A program made the translations under genes and the position numbers. Positions 23,086 to 32,456 of a stretch of DNA of 43,973 bases are shown one piece after another; position 1 is the first letter of the stretch; each line of letters starts with the position of its first letter. Source of the DNA: Janthinobacterium sp. (GTDB lineage: Bacteria; Pseudomonadota; Gammaproteobacteria; Burkholderiales; Burkholderiaceae_D); the NCBI GenBank assembly GCA_025356595.1, contig JANXSQ010000306.1, positions 1-43,973 of the forward strand, given 5' to 3'. A model generated the notes under the pieces. That model was given only the letters and a program-made list of their open reading frames with translations. It did no database searches and had not been told where the DNA came from.

Positions 23086-25305
23086 ATGCGCACAGAATGG
23101 CTTAATCAGGACGCGCTGGAGAGCGCAACGGCGGCGCCGGCGGGACTCTCGCGGCGCTCCTTCATGAAGGCCGGCGCGCTGGCCGGCGGCGGCCTGGTGC
23201 TGGGCTTCTTCGTCCCCGGCGCCAACAAGTTCGCCCGCGCGGCGGACGCCCGCACGGTCTTCCAGCCGAACGCCTTCCTGCACATCGCGCCCGACAACAG
23301 CGTCACGGTGCAGGTGAACCGGCTGGAGTTCGGCCAGGGCGTGCAAACCAGCCTGCCGATGCTGATCGCCGAGGAGCTCGACGCCGACTGGTCGCAGATG
23401 CGCGGCGAGCTGGCGCCGGCCGCCGAGGCCTTCAAGGATCCGGCGTTCGGCATGCAGATGACGGGCGGCTCGGGCAGCATCGCGCACTCCTTCACGCAGT
23501 ACCGCGAGATCGGCGCGCGCGCGCGCGCCATGCTGGTGGCGGCCGCCGCGCAGCAGTGGCAGGTGGCGCCGGAGCAGGTGAAGGCCGCCAAGGGCGTGCT
23601 GAGCGGCCCGGCCGGACAGAAGGCCACTTACGGCGCCTTCGCCGACGCCGCCATGCGCCAGCCGGTGCCGGCCAGCGTCAGGCTGAAGGATCCGAAGGAC
23701 TTCCGCATCATCGGCAAGCCCGTCAAGCGCCTCGACGCGCGCCTGAAATCGAGCGGCGGGCAGCAGTTCGGCATCGACTTCAAGCCGGCCGACTGCAAGG
23801 TCGCCGTGGTGGCGCGCCCGCCCGTGTTCGGCGCCCGGGTGGCCCGCTTCGACGCCGCCAAGGCGCTGGCGGTGAAGGGCGTGCTCGCCGTGCTGGAGGT
23901 GGCGACCGACCGCGGCGGCAGCGGCGTGGCGGTGATCGCCGACGGCTACTGGCCCGCCAAGCAGGGCCGCGACGCGCTGCAGATCGACTGGGACAGCAGC
24001 GCCGTCGAGAAGGTCAGCAGCGCGCAGCAATTGATCGAGTTCAGGGCGCTGGCGCTGACGCCCGGCACGCCGGTGAAGACGGTCGACACCGCGCCGCTGG
24101 CGACGGCGGCGAAGAAGATCAGCGCCGTCTATGAATTCCCCTATCTGGCGCACGCGCCGATGGAGCCGTTGAACTGCGTGGTCGACCTGCGCGCCGATTC
24201 CTGCGTGGTCTGGGCCGGCTCGCAATTCCAGACCGTCGACCAGGGCGCCATCGCGCGCACCGCCGGCCTGAAACCGGAGCAGGTGACGCTGCACACGATG
24301 ACGGCCGGCGGCGGTTTCGGCCGGCGCGCCGTGCCGACCTCGGACTATATCGTCGAGGCGGTCAACCTCGCCAAGGTCTGGCGCGCGTCCGGCAAGAGCG
24401 CGCCGCTGAAGGTGATCTGGAGCCGCGAGGACGACATCAAGGGCGGTTACTACCGGCCCTCGCATGTGCACCGCGCCGACATCGGCCTCGACGAGAAGGG
24501 CAACATCGTCGCCTGGGACCACAGCATCGTCGGCCAGTCCATCCTGACCGGCACGCCCTTCGAAGCCTTCATGGTCAAGAACGGCGTCGACAGCACGATG
24601 GTCGAGGGCATGGGCGAGCCCTACGAGGTGCCGCTGAACCTGTCGGTGCACAACGTCAAGGCGAACGTGCCGGTGCTGTGGTGGCGCTCGGTCGGCTCGA
24701 CCCACACAGGCTTCGTCATGGAGACCCTGATCGACGAGGCGGCGCACCTCGCCGGCGTGGACCCGGTGGCCTACCGCAAGCGCCTGCTGGGCGAGAAACG
24801 CGCCCGCCACATCGCCGCGCTGGACCTGGCGGTGGCCAAGTCCGGCTACGGCAAGAAGGCGCTGCCGAAGGGCCAGGCCTGGGGCGTGGCGATGCACGAA
24901 TCGTTCAACTCCGTGGTCGCCTACGTGGTCACCGCCTCGCTCAAGGACGGCGTGCCCAAGCTGCACAAGGTCACGGCCGGCGTGCACTGCAACCTGGCCG
25001 TGAATCCCCTGACGATCGAGGCGCAGGTGCAGGGCGCCGCGCTGATGGCGCTGGGCACCACCTTGCCGGGCGCCGCCATCACGCTCAAGGACGGCGTCGT
25101 CGAGCAGCAGAACTTCGGCGATTATCCGGTGGCGCGCATGCCGGACATGCCGCTGATCGAGGTGCACATCGTCGCCTCGACCGAGGCGCCGACCGGGATG
25201 GGCGAACCGGGCGTGCCGCCGCTGGCGCCGGCCTTCGCCAACGCCCTCTTCAGGCTGACCGGCAAGCGCCTGCGCAAGCTGCCCTTCGACCTGGCCGCGG
25301 CCTGA
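23086..25305 (+). CDS. iorB: Molybdopterin-binding large subunit of molybdenum hydroxylase (IorB type)
   Basis: A protein of 739 residues with a twin-arginine motif SRRSFMKAGALAGGGLVLGF at about residues 23-42, as usual in IorB-type subunits that are exported with their partner. Two xanthine-dehydrogenase-like molybdenum domains follow; signatures include NRLEFGQGVQTSLPM, GGGFGRRA and MGEPGVPPLAPAFANAL. It hydroxylates an N-heterocycle or oxidises an aldehyde using water as oxygen donor. The substrate is unknown. Upstream is the Fe-S subunit gene, downstream the cofactor-maturation gene. Confidence 0.92.
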   Translation: MRTEWLNQDALESATAAPAGLSRRSFMKAGALAGGGLVLGFFVPGANKFARAADARTVFQPNAFLHIAPDNSVTVQVNRLEFGQGVQTSLPMLIAEELDADWSQMRGELAPAAEAFKDPAFGMQMTGGSGSIAHSFTQYREIGARARAMLVAAAAQQWQVAPEQVKAAKGVLSGPAGQKATYGAFADAAMRQPVPASVRLKDPKDFRIIGKPVKRLDARLKSSGGQQFGIDFKPADCKVAVVARPPVFGARVARFDAAKALAVKGVLAVLEVATDRGGSGVAVIADGYWPAKQGRDALQIDWDSSAVEKVSSAQQLIEFRALALTPGTPVKTVDTAPLATAAKKISAVYEFPYLAHAPMEPLNCVVDLRADSCVVWAGSQFQTVDQGAIARTAGLKPEQVTLHTMTAGGGFGRRAVPTSDYIVEAVNLAKVWRASGKSAPLKVIWSREDDIKGGYYRPSHVHRADIGLDEKGNIVAWDHSIVGQSILTGTPFEAFMVKNGVDSTMVEGMGEPYEVPLNLSVHNVKANVPVLWWRSVGSTHTGFVMETLIDEAAHLAGVDPVAYRKRLLGEKRARHIAALDLAVAKSGYGKKALPKGQAWGVAMHESFNSVVAYVVTASLKDGVPKLHKVTAGVHCNLAVNPLTIEAQVQGAALMALGTTLPGAAITLKDGVVEQQNFGDYPVARMPDMPLIEVHIVASTEAPTGMGEPGVPPLAPAFANALFRLTGKRLRKLPFDLAAA

Positions 25306-25312
25306 GGGGACG

Positions 25313-25882
25313 ATGGGCATGGTCGGCATCCTGCTGGCGGCCGGACGGGGGCGGCGCTTCGACCCGTCCGGCGCGCGCAACAAACTGCTGCAGCCGCTGC
25401 CCGGCGGCGAGGCCGTCGTCGTCGCCAGCGCGCGCCATCTGCTGGCCGCGCTGGGCCGGGTGATCGCGGTGGTGCGTCCCGGCGAGGCGGCGGTGGCGGC
25501 GGCGCTGCGCGGCGCCGGCTGCGAGGTGACGTGCTGCGCGGACGCCGACAGCGGCATGGGCGCCTCGCTGGCGCACGCCGTGGCGCAGGCGCGCGGCGCG
25601 TCCGGCTGGCTGCTGGCGCTGGGCGACATGCCGCATGTGCGGATTTCGACCATGCGGCTGCTGGCCGAGGCGGTCGCGGCGGGCGCCGACATCGCCGCGC
25701 CGCTGCATCTGGAGCGGCGCGGCAATCCGGTCGCCTTCGGGCGCCCGCATTTGCCGGCCCTGCTGGCGCTGCGCGGCGATCAGGGTGCGCGCGCGCTGCT
25801 GACGCGCTATCCTGTCTGCGAGTTGCGCGTCGACGATCCCGGCGTGCTGCAGGACGTCGATACCCCCGCCGACCTGAATTGA
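25313..25882 (+). CDS. mocA: Molybdenum cofactor cytidylyltransferase-like protein (MocA/MobA-like NTP transferase)
   Basis: A nucleotidyltransferase of 189 residues. ILLAAGRGRRFDPSGARNKLLQPL is the nucleotide-binding loop with signature lysine; GDMPHVRISTM is the metal-binding region and GNPVAFGR the substrate segment. In MocA the enzyme attaches CMP to molybdopterin for xanthine-dehydrogenase-type enzymes, which fits its place 7 bp after the IorB gene. MobA-type activity with GTP cannot be excluded. A second ATG at 25319 is possible. Confidence 0.88.
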   Translation: MGMVGILLAAGRGRRFDPSGARNKLLQPLPGGEAVVVASARHLLAALGRVIAVVRPGEAAVAAALRGAGCEVTCCADADSGMGASLAHAVAQARGASGWLLALGDMPHVRISTMRLLAEAVAAGADIAAPLHLERRGNPVAFGRPHLPALLALRGDQGARALLTRYPVCELRVDDPGVLQDVDTPADLN

Positions 25883-25916
25883 TCAAAACACGTGTACCCC
25901 ACGAGGAAACGAATAG

Positions 25917-27728
25917 ATGAAAAAACCGAGTAAAAAAGCCCCCGCCATCGCCTACGCGATCCACGCCAAGGACCTGGCCGGCCACCTCTTCGAGCTCACC
26001 CTGACGGTGCAGAATCCGGATCCGGAAGGGCAGGTCTTCGCGCTGCCGGCGTGGATACCCGGCAGTTACATGATCCGCGAATTCTCGCGCAACATCGTCC
26101 AGATCAGCGCCGAGGCGAACGGCTGGCTGATGCCGCTGGAAAAACTCGACAAACACAGCTGGCAGGCGGCGCCCTGCGCCGGCGCGCTCACCGTGCGCTA
26201 CGAAGTCTACGCCTGGGACTTGTCGGTGCGCACCGCCCACCTGGACCAGAGCCACGCCTTCTTCAACGGCACCAGCGTCTTCCTGCGCGTGCTGGGGCAG
26301 GAGGGCGAGGCCCACCAGGTCGACATCGTGCGTCCCGCCGACGCCGCCTGCAAGAGCTGGCGCGTGGCCACCACCCTGCCGGAACTGGGCGCCAAGCGCT
26401 ACGGCTTCGGCACCTACCTGGCCGCCAACTACGACGAGCTGATCGACCACCCGGTCGAACTGGGCGACTTCGCCCTGGCCAGCTTCAAGGCGCACGGCGT
26501 GCCGCACGACATCGTCGTCAGCGGGCGCGTGCCCAACCTGGACCTGGCGCGCCTGTGCGCCGACCTGAAAGCCATCTGCGAAACCCAGATCGCCTTCTTC
26601 GAGCCGAAGAGCAAGCGCGCGCCGATGCAGCGCTACCTGTTCCTGACGCTGGCCGTCGGCGACGGCTACGGCGGCCTGGAGCACCGCGCCTCGACGGCGC
26701 TGATCTGCGCCCGCGCCGACCTGCCCAGCACCGCCACGCCGAAGGGCCAGGAGATCGGCGAGGGCTATCTGAAATTCCTCGGCCTGTGCAGCCATGAATA
26801 CTTCCACACCTGGAACGTGAAACGCATCAAGCCGGACGCCTTCGCGCCCTACGACCTGCAGGCGGAAAGCTACACCCCGCTGCTGTGGTTGTTCGAAGGC
26901 TTCACCAGCTACTACGACGATCTGATGCTGGTGCGCGCCGGCATCATCGACGAAGCGGCGTATTTCAAGTTGCTGGGCAAGACCGTCAACAGCGTGCTGC
27001 GCGGCAGCGGCCGCAACAAACAAAGCGTGGCCGATTCCAGCTTCGACGCCTGGGGCAAATACTACCGCCAGGACGAGAACGCGCCCAACGCCATCGTCAG
27101 CTACTACACCAAGGGCTCGCTGATCGCGCTGGCGCTGGACCTGACGCTGCGCGCCAAGACGGCCGGCGAGAAATCGCTGGACGACGTCATGCGGGCGCTG
27201 TGGCAACGCTACGGCCGCGACTTCTATCCGCACGGCGGGCGCGGCGTCGCGCCGGAGGAGGTCGAAGCCCTGTTCGACGAGATCAGCGGCAGCAAGATGA
27301 AAACCTTCTTCCAGCGTTATGTGCGCGGCACGGCCGACCTGCCGCTGGCGAAGCTGCTGGCGCCCTTCGGCGTCGCCTACGCCGACGAGCGCAAGAGCGG
27401 CAAGCCCAGCCTGGACGTCGGCCTGGGCCGCGACGGCAACGACAGCAAACTGACGCAGGTGCACGAGGGCGGCGCGGCGCACCGCGCCGGCCTGTCGGCG
27501 GGCGACATCCTGGTGGCGCTGGACGGTTTGCGCGTCGGCCCCGCCAATCTGGACACGCTGCTGGGCCGCTACGCCGTCGGCGCGACGCTGGAGGTGCACG
27601 CCTTCCGGCGCGACGAATTGATGCGCTTCGAGCTCACGCTGCTGGGCGAGCGCGTGCCCGGCGTCACCCTGAGCCTGGCGACGGGCAAAAAAGTCGCCGG
27701 CCCACCGCGCCCCAGCGCCGTCCGCTAA
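25917..27728 (+). CDS. M61 family glycyl aminopeptidase with PDZ domain
   Basis: A protein of 603 residues. A beta-rich N-terminal domain (about 1-170) precedes the zinc peptidase domain with HEYFH (HExxH) inside CSHEYFHTWNVKRIKP and the third zinc ligand in LFEGFTSYYDD. A C-terminal PDZ domain (about 500-590; HRAGLSAGDILVALDGLRV) is typical of M61 peptidases, which release N-terminal glycine or alanine. There is no signal peptide, so it is probably cytosolic. The ATG follows GAGGAAACGAAT. Confidence 0.92.
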   Translation: MKKPSKKAPAIAYAIHAKDLAGHLFELTLTVQNPDPEGQVFALPAWIPGSYMIREFSRNIVQISAEANGWLMPLEKLDKHSWQAAPCAGALTVRYEVYAWDLSVRTAHLDQSHAFFNGTSVFLRVLGQEGEAHQVDIVRPADAACKSWRVATTLPELGAKRYGFGTYLAANYDELIDHPVELGDFALASFKAHGVPHDIVVSGRVPNLDLARLCADLKAICETQIAFFEPKSKRAPMQRYLFLTLAVGDGYGGLEHRASTALICARADLPSTATPKGQEIGEGYLKFLGLCSHEYFHTWNVKRIKPDAFAPYDLQAESYTPLLWLFEGFTSYYDDLMLVRAGIIDEAAYFKLLGKTVNSVLRGSGRNKQSVADSSFDAWGKYYRQDENAPNAIVSYYTKGSLIALALDLTLRAKTAGEKSLDDVMRALWQRYGRDFYPHGGRGVAPEEVEALFDEISGSKMKTFFQRYVRGTADLPLAKLLAPFGVAYADERKSGKPSLDVGLGRDGNDSKLTQVHEGGAAHRAGLSAGDILVALDGLRVGPANLDTLLGRYAVGATLEVHAFRRDELMRFELTLLGERVPGVTLSLATGKKVAGPPRPSAVR

Positions 27729-27848
27729 GGCGGTTGCGTGTCGTCCGCGTCGGACGATGGACGAAGGGCGGGGCGGCAAGAACGCCAAGCGCTCCCCAGG
27801 TGAGGTCGGCCCAAATCACCCGGGGGCGCGCGGCCGGCGACCCGCCCC

Positions 27849-27898
27849 GTTCATGCCGCTTGCGGCGGCGGCATGAACGCCGCGCGCCGCCATTTTTT
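27849..27898 (+). terminator. Hairpin after M61 gene
   Basis: An 11-bp perfect stem GTTCATGCCGC (27849-27859) and GCGGCATGAAC (27868-27878); a T6 tract follows about 14 bp later. The rest of the 27729-27999 gap shows no gene. Confidence 0.4.
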
Positions 27899-27999
27899 GG
27901 GCAAGCATTTCAAATCCTCAATATCTGCGCTAAAATTCTGGCGGGCAATTCTTTCCCTATCCTTCCAGCGGTATTTAACCGGGCGCGACGCTACAGACA

Positions 28000-29200
28000 G
28001 TGAACTCACTCGACCTCCGCACGATTCTGTTGATGACAACCTTGATGTGCGGTGTGATGAGCATCGTCATGTTTTCCGTCTATCGCAGCTTCCGCGCCGA
28101 GGTGAAGGGAATCGGCCACTGGGCCTTGGGCCTGCTGCTCCTGGTCGCCGCCGCCGCGCTGTTCGGCTTGCGCGGCATCCTGCCCGATTGGCTGGCGAGG
28201 CTGGCCGCGAACGCCGCGCTGATGGCGGGCATCGGTCTGTCGATGATCGGCACGCAGTTGTTTTACGGCCGGCGCCCCAGTTGGACTTTGTTCCACGCGA
28301 TCTGGCTGGGCGGCTTGGCCGGCCTGGCCTGGTATTTGCTGGTGCAGCCGAATTTCGCCGCGCGCGTGGCCTTGTTCTCCGCCCTGATGCTGGTGTTTTA
28401 TCTGCTCCAACTGGGGTTGGTGCTGCGCCACGGCGAACGGCATTTTTCCAGTTATTTCTTCGGCGCCTTGATGTTGCTGCAGTCGCTGGTGGTGCTCACC
28501 CGCGGCGTCGCCGCCCTGATCCACGGCGGCGCCAGTGTCGATCTGCTGCGCGGCAGCCTGGTCGCCAGCCTGTACGTGGCGACCGCCAATTTCATGGCGT
28601 TGCTGCTCAACGTCGCCTTCATGGCCGTCGCCACGCGGCGTCTGCAAACCATCCTGGAACGGCGCTCGACCCTCGATCCGCTCACGCTGGTGCTGAACCG
28701 GCGCGGTTTCGCCGACGCCTACGCCAAGGAGAAGGCGCATCTGTGGCGGGAGGCGCCCGTTGACGCTGCTGAGCATCGACCTGGACCATTTCAAGGCCAT
28801 CAACGACCAGTACGGGCACGCCGTCGGCGACCGCGTGCTGATCCATGTCGCCTGCCAGATCGGCGAGGTGCTGCGCGAGAGCGATTGCGTGGCCCGCTTC
28901 GGCGGCGAGGAATTCATCGTGCTGCTGCCGGACACGCCGGTGGCGCGGGCGCTGCTGGTGGCGGCGCGCATCCGCGAGTCGCTGCGCGCGGACAGCGAGC
29001 ACTTGCCGGCCTATACCGTCAGCATCGGCGTGGCCTGCCAGGTGGCGCCGGAGGAAACCTTGGAGGGCGTGCTGGCGCGCGCCGACGCGGCGCTGTACCG
29101 CGCCAAGGCGAACGGGCGCGACCGCATCGAGCTGGCCGGCGCCGAGGCGGCTATTGCGGTCCGGCCAGGCTCCGCAGCTGGAAGTGGTAGTGCTCGTTGA
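28000..29200 (+). pseudogene. Membrane diguanylate cyclase split by a frameshift
   Basis: From the GTG at 28000 the frame gives six to seven membrane helices (about residues 1-215) and the start of a GGDEF domain (STLDPLTLVLNRRGFADAYAKE). Around 28745-28757 the domain leaves this frame and continues in the next (TLLSIDLDHFKAINDQYGH). One extra base, possibly in the GGGAGG at 28748-28753, would restore a single protein of about 400 residues. The active site FGGEEF and an RESD inhibitory site are intact in the second frame. It may be a true lesion, an assembly error or a two-protein arrangement. Confidence 0.75.
28760..29200 (+). CDS. GGDEF domain fragment, possible independent translation
   Basis: An open frame of 146 residues starting at TTG 28760, directly after GGGAGG at 28748-28753 (six-base spacing, a good ribosome site). 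It holds the GGDEF domain from its second strand on: DLDHF metal site, GGEEF active site and RESD inhibitory site. The N-terminal strand and helix of the domain are in the other frame, so a stand-alone product may not fold fully. The 3' end overlaps the convergent lipoprotein gene by 50 bp. Confidence 0.5.
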   Translation: MTLLSIDLDHFKAINDQYGHAVGDRVLIHVACQIGEVLRESDCVARFGGEEFIVLLPDTPVARALLVAARIRESLRADSEHLPAYTVSIGVACQVAPEETLEGVLARADAALYRAKANGRDRIELAGAEAAIAVRPGSAAGSGSAR

Positions 29201-29654
29201 ACAGGAAGGTTTCCGAGAAATCCAGGGTCTTGTGGCTGTGGTGCAGCAGGTGCAGCGGTTTCGGGAAGGGCGCGCCGACCCGCTTGACGGCGGCCAGCGC
29301 CACCTTCGACGCCTCGCCGTCGCGCGAGCGCTTCACCGTGACGCCGCGCAGGTCGCCGTCGCGGTCGATGCTGATGGTGACGACGACGATGGCCGGCAGC
29401 ATGGGCGGCAGGCGCCCGCTGAAGGTGATCGGGGTGTTGGCGTCGAGGATTTGCTGCGCCACCAGGGTCTTGTAGTCGTCCATGGTCTTCATCGGCGCGG
29501 CCGGCCTGGGCGCCTCCGTTTCGGCCAGCGGCGGCCTCGGCCGCGCGTCGACGCTGGGCGTGGGCGGCGTCAGCGGCGGCACTTTCTGGCAGGCGCTCAG
29601 CAGCAGGGTCAGCAGCGCCAGCGGCGCGAGGAGGATGTTGACGGTGCGAGACAT
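29151..29654 (-). CDS. Lipoprotein with TonB-C-like (energy transducer) domain
   Basis: A protein of 167 residues. The signal ends in the lipobox LLSAC followed by QKVPPLTPPTPSV, a proline-rich linker and a domain (about 75-140; VVTISIDRDGDLRGVTVKRSRDGEASKVALAAVKR) resembling the C-terminal TonB fold that appears in stand-alone proteins. No transmembrane anchor other than lipidation. It follows trpC by 125 bp on the same strand behind a terminator, so it is probably expressed separately. Confidence 0.78.
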   Translation of the reverse strand: MSRTVNILLAPLALLTLLLSACQKVPPLTPPTPSVDARPRPPLAETEAPRPAAPMKTMDDYKTLVAQQILDANTPITFSGRLPPMLPAIVVVTISIDRDGDLRGVTVKRSRDGEASKVALAAVKRVGAPFPKPLHLLHHSHKTLDFSETFLFNEHYHFQLRSLAGPQ

Positions 29655-29722
29655 GGCCTATCCTCCCATGCCGCTGTGCCCTCTGTCGGGCCGCGCGGCG
29701 CATTGAATCGAAAGCGAAGACG

Positions 29723-29754
29723 AAAAACCGGGTCGCACCGCATCGGTCCGACCC
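29723..29754 (-). terminator. Terminator of the trp gene cluster
   Basis: GGGTCG (29730-29735) pairs with CGACCC (29749-29754), with an inner ACCG/CGGT stem; T5 follows on the minus strand (complement of 29723-29727). It is 26 bp beyond the trpC stop. Confidence 0.82.
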
Positions 29755-29779
29755 CGTGGATTGCCGTCGCCGGTATTGT

Positions 29780-30580
29780 CTAGCTGAACAAACGCTGCAG
29801 TTCGGCGCCCGGATCGGCGGCGCGCATGAAGGCTTCGCCGACCAGGAAAGCGTGCACATTGGCGGCGCGCATGCGCTGCACATCGTCCGCAACCAGAATA
29901 CCAGATTCGGTAATGATGAGCTTTTCCGCGGGTATGCGCTGCATCAGATCGAGCGTCGTTTGCAGCGAGGTCTCGAAGGTGCGCAGGTTGCGGTTGTTGA
30001 TGCCGACCAGGGCGCTGTCGAGTTTCAGGGCCGCGTCCAGCTCGTCGCCGTCGTGGGCCTCCAGCAGCACGCCCATGCCCAGTTCGTGCGCGCAGGCTTC
30101 CAGCTCGGCCATCAGGCCGTGGTCCAGCGCCGCGACGATCAGCAGGATGCAGTCGGCGCCCATGGCGCGCGCTTCGTAGATCTGGTACATATCGATCATG
30201 AAGTCCTTGCGCAGCACCGGGATGGCGCAGGCGGCGCGCGCCTGTTGCAGGTAGGCGGCGCTGCCCTGGAAGAATTGCGCGTCGGTCAGCACCGACAGGC
30301 AGGCGGCGCCGTGGGCGGCGTAGGTGGCGGCGATCTCGGCGGGGCGGAAGTCGGCGCGCAGCACGCCCTTCGACGGCGAGGCCTTCTTCACTTCGGCGAT
30401 CACGGCGGCCTGGCCGGCGCCCATGCGCTGGCGCATGCTCGCTTCGAAGCCGCGCAGGTCACGGCGCAGTTCGGCGTCGGCTTCGACCTCGCTGCGCAGG
30501 CTGGCGAAGCTGCGGTATTTTTTCGCCGCCGCCACTTCGTCGGCCTTGACGGCGAGGATATTGTTCAGGATGTCGGACAT
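29780..30580 (-). CDS. trpC: Indole-3-glycerol phosphate synthase
   Basis: TIM-barrel enzyme of 266 residues for the fourth step of tryptophan synthesis. [21 protein letters not shown] starts at the ATG at 30580; a longer upstream frame is shadow of the LysE gene. [12 protein letters not shown] carries catalytic lysines, LRKDFMID and GINNRNL the remaining active-site residues, and ITESGI the phosphate site. It is the monofunctional form, not fused to TrpF. Last gene of the trpG-trpD-lysE-trpC set. Confidence 0.96.
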   Translation of the reverse strand: MSDILNNILAVKADEVAAAKKYRSFASLRSEVEADAELRRDLRGFEASMRQRMGAGQAAVIAEVKKASPSKGVLRADFRPAEIAATYAAHGAACLSVLTDAQFFQGSAAYLQQARAACAIPVLRKDFMIDMYQIYEARAMGADCILLIVAALDHGLMAELEACAHELGMGVLLEAHDGDELDAALKLDSALVGINNRNLRTFETSLQTTLDLMQRIPAEKLIITESGILVADDVQRMRAANVHAFLVGEAFMRAADPGAELQRLFS

Positions 30581-30612
30581 GATGTTTTCCAGTAGGGAGG
30601 GATTCGGTGCGG

Positions 30613-31245
30613 TCAGTGCGCTTCGGCCAGGGCCAGCTTCACGCCCAGCCAGATGAACAGGCCGCCGGTGGCGCGGCCCAGCCAGGCGCTGGCGCGCGGC
30701 TTGAGCTGCACGCGGGCGCTGGCGAAGGCGGTGAAGACGGCCAGCGCGTGGCACCACAGCATGCCGTTGAGGTTGAAGACGAGGCCCAGGGCGATCAGCG
30801 CCAGCGGCTTGTTGGGCGCGTCGGCGGAAATGAATTGCGGCACGAAGGCGAGGAAGAAAATCGCCACTTTCGGGTTCAGCACGTTGGTCAGGAAACCCTG
30901 CAAGTAGATGGTGCGGTAGGGCAGCGGCGGCGGCGCCACGGGCGCGGCGCGGCTGGTCCGCTTGCTGCGCAGCAGGGCGATGCCGACGTAGACGATGTAG
31001 GCGGCGCCCACCCATTTGACGACGCCGAAGGCGGTGGCCGAGGTGGCCAGCAGGGCCGACAGGCCGGCGGCGGCGGCCAGCACATGCACCATCGTGCCGC
31101 TGCCCACGCCGAGCGCGGCGGCCGAGCCGGCGCGCCAGCCCTGGGTGGCGCTGCGCGCCATGATCAGCAGCGAGTCGGGGCCGGGGAGGATGTTGAGCAG
31201 CAGGCCGGAAAGAATGAACAGGGGCAGGTCGTGGATGCCAAGCAT
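30613..31245 (-). CDS. LysE/RhtB family amino acid exporter
   Basis: A protein of 210 residues with five to six membrane helices. [25 protein letters not shown] is the LysE family signature (N-terminal helix with PGPD), and [21 protein letters not shown] a later helix. It exports amino acids such as threonine, homoserine or homologues; tryptophan or an intermediate is an open possibility given its place between trpD and trpC. It lies 105 bp from trpD and 32 bp from trpC, all on one strand. Confidence 0.9.
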   Translation of the reverse strand: MLGIHDLPLFILSGLLLNILPGPDSLLIMARSATQGWRAGSAAALGVGSGTMVHVLAAAAGLSALLATSATAFGVVKWVGAAYIVYVGIALLRSKRTSRAAPVAPPPLPYRTIYLQGFLTNVLNPKVAIFFLAFVPQFISADAPNKPLALIALGLVFNLNGMLWCHALAVFTAFASARVQLKPRASAWLGRATGGLFIWLGVKLALAEAH

Positions 31246-31350
31246 GGTCGAAGTCCTTCAGTGAAAGGATGCAGCGTTACAGGAGGTCGAAGCGGCGCCG
31301 CCGCGCCGCCGCTTCGTCCCGGCCGCGGCGGCGCGGCCGGGAAATCGGCC

Positions 31351-32385
31351 TTAGTGGGCGCCCAGTTGTTGCGTCACCTGGACGAACTGCGCCAGTTTGG
31401 CGATGGCCGCGCCGGAGGCGATGGCCGCGCGCGCCTTGCCCAGGCCGTCTTCGATGGAGGCGGCGACGCCGGCCGCGTACAGCGCCGTGCCGGCGTTGAG
31501 GGCGACGATGTCGTGCGCCGCGCCGGGCACGCCGCTGAGCGCTTCCATGATCTTCTCTTTCGATTCGACGGCGCCCGCCACCTTCAGGTTGCGGCTGGCG
31601 ATCATCTGCAGGCCGAAGTCCTCCGGGTGGATTTCGTATTCGCGGATTTCGCCGTTCACCAGTTCGCCGACCAGGGTGCCGGCGCCCAGCGAGACTTCAT
31701 CCATATTGTCGCGGCCCCAGACGACGACGGCGTGCTGCGCGCCCAGGCGCTGCAGGACGCGCACCTGGATGCCGACCAGGTCGGCGTGGAAGACGCCCAT
31801 CAGGATGTTGGGCGCGCCGGCCGGATTGGTCAGCGGTCCGAGGATGTTGAAGATGGTGCGCACGCCCAGTTCGCGGCGCACCGGCGCGGCGTGTTTCATG
31901 GCGGCGTGGTGGTTGGGCGCGAACATGAAGCCGATGCCGGTCTGCGCGATTGACTGGGCGATCTGCTCCGGCTTCAGGTTGATGTTGGCGCCCAGCGATT
32001 CGAGCACGTCGGCGCTGCCCGAGGAGGACGAGACGCTGCGCCCGCCGTGCTTGGCCACGCGCGCGCCGGCGGCGGCGGCGACGAACATCGAGGCGGTCGA
32101 GATGTTGAAGGTGTTGGCGCCGTCGCCGCCGGTGCCGACGATGTCGAGCAGATTGGTGGTGTCGGCCATCGGCACCTTGGTCGAGAACTCGCGCATGACC
32201 TGCGCGGCGGCGGCGATTTCGCCTATGGTTTCCTTTTTCACGCGCAGGCCCATGGTGAGGGCGGCGATCATGCTGGGCGACATTTCGCCGGACATGATCT
32301 GGCGGAACAGGTGCAGCATTTCGTCGTGAAAGATCTCGCGGTGTTCGATGCAGCGCAGCAGGGCTTCTTGATGGGTGATCGGCAT
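31351..32385 (-). CDS. trpD: Anthranilate phosphoribosyltransferase
   Basis: A protein of 344 residues with the signature [14 protein letters not shown] (PRPP-binding glycine loop) and [44 protein letters not shown] is the anthranilate site. It transfers anthranilate to PRPP, second step of tryptophan synthesis. Length is normal and it is not fused to TrpG, as usual in beta-proteobacteria. The start ATG at 32385 follows GAAGGAAGC. Confidence 0.96.
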   Translation of the reverse strand: MPITHQEALLRCIEHREIFHDEMLHLFRQIMSGEMSPSMIAALTMGLRVKKETIGEIAAAAQVMREFSTKVPMADTTNLLDIVGTGGDGANTFNISTASMFVAAAAGARVAKHGGRSVSSSSGSADVLESLGANINLKPEQIAQSIAQTGIGFMFAPNHHAAMKHAAPVRRELGVRTIFNILGPLTNPAGAPNILMGVFHADLVGIQVRVLQRLGAQHAVVVWGRDNMDEVSLGAGTLVGELVNGEIREYEIHPEDFGLQMIASRNLKVAGAVESKEKIMEALSGVPGAAHDIVALNAGTALYAAGVAASIEDGLGKARAAIASGAAIAKLAQFVQVTQQLGAH

Positions 32386-32456
32386 GATGCTTCCTTCTTC
32401 AGTGAGGGCGCGGCAGGCTGGTGAGCGGGGCGCGCGCCGGGGCGCGCGCGGACGTC

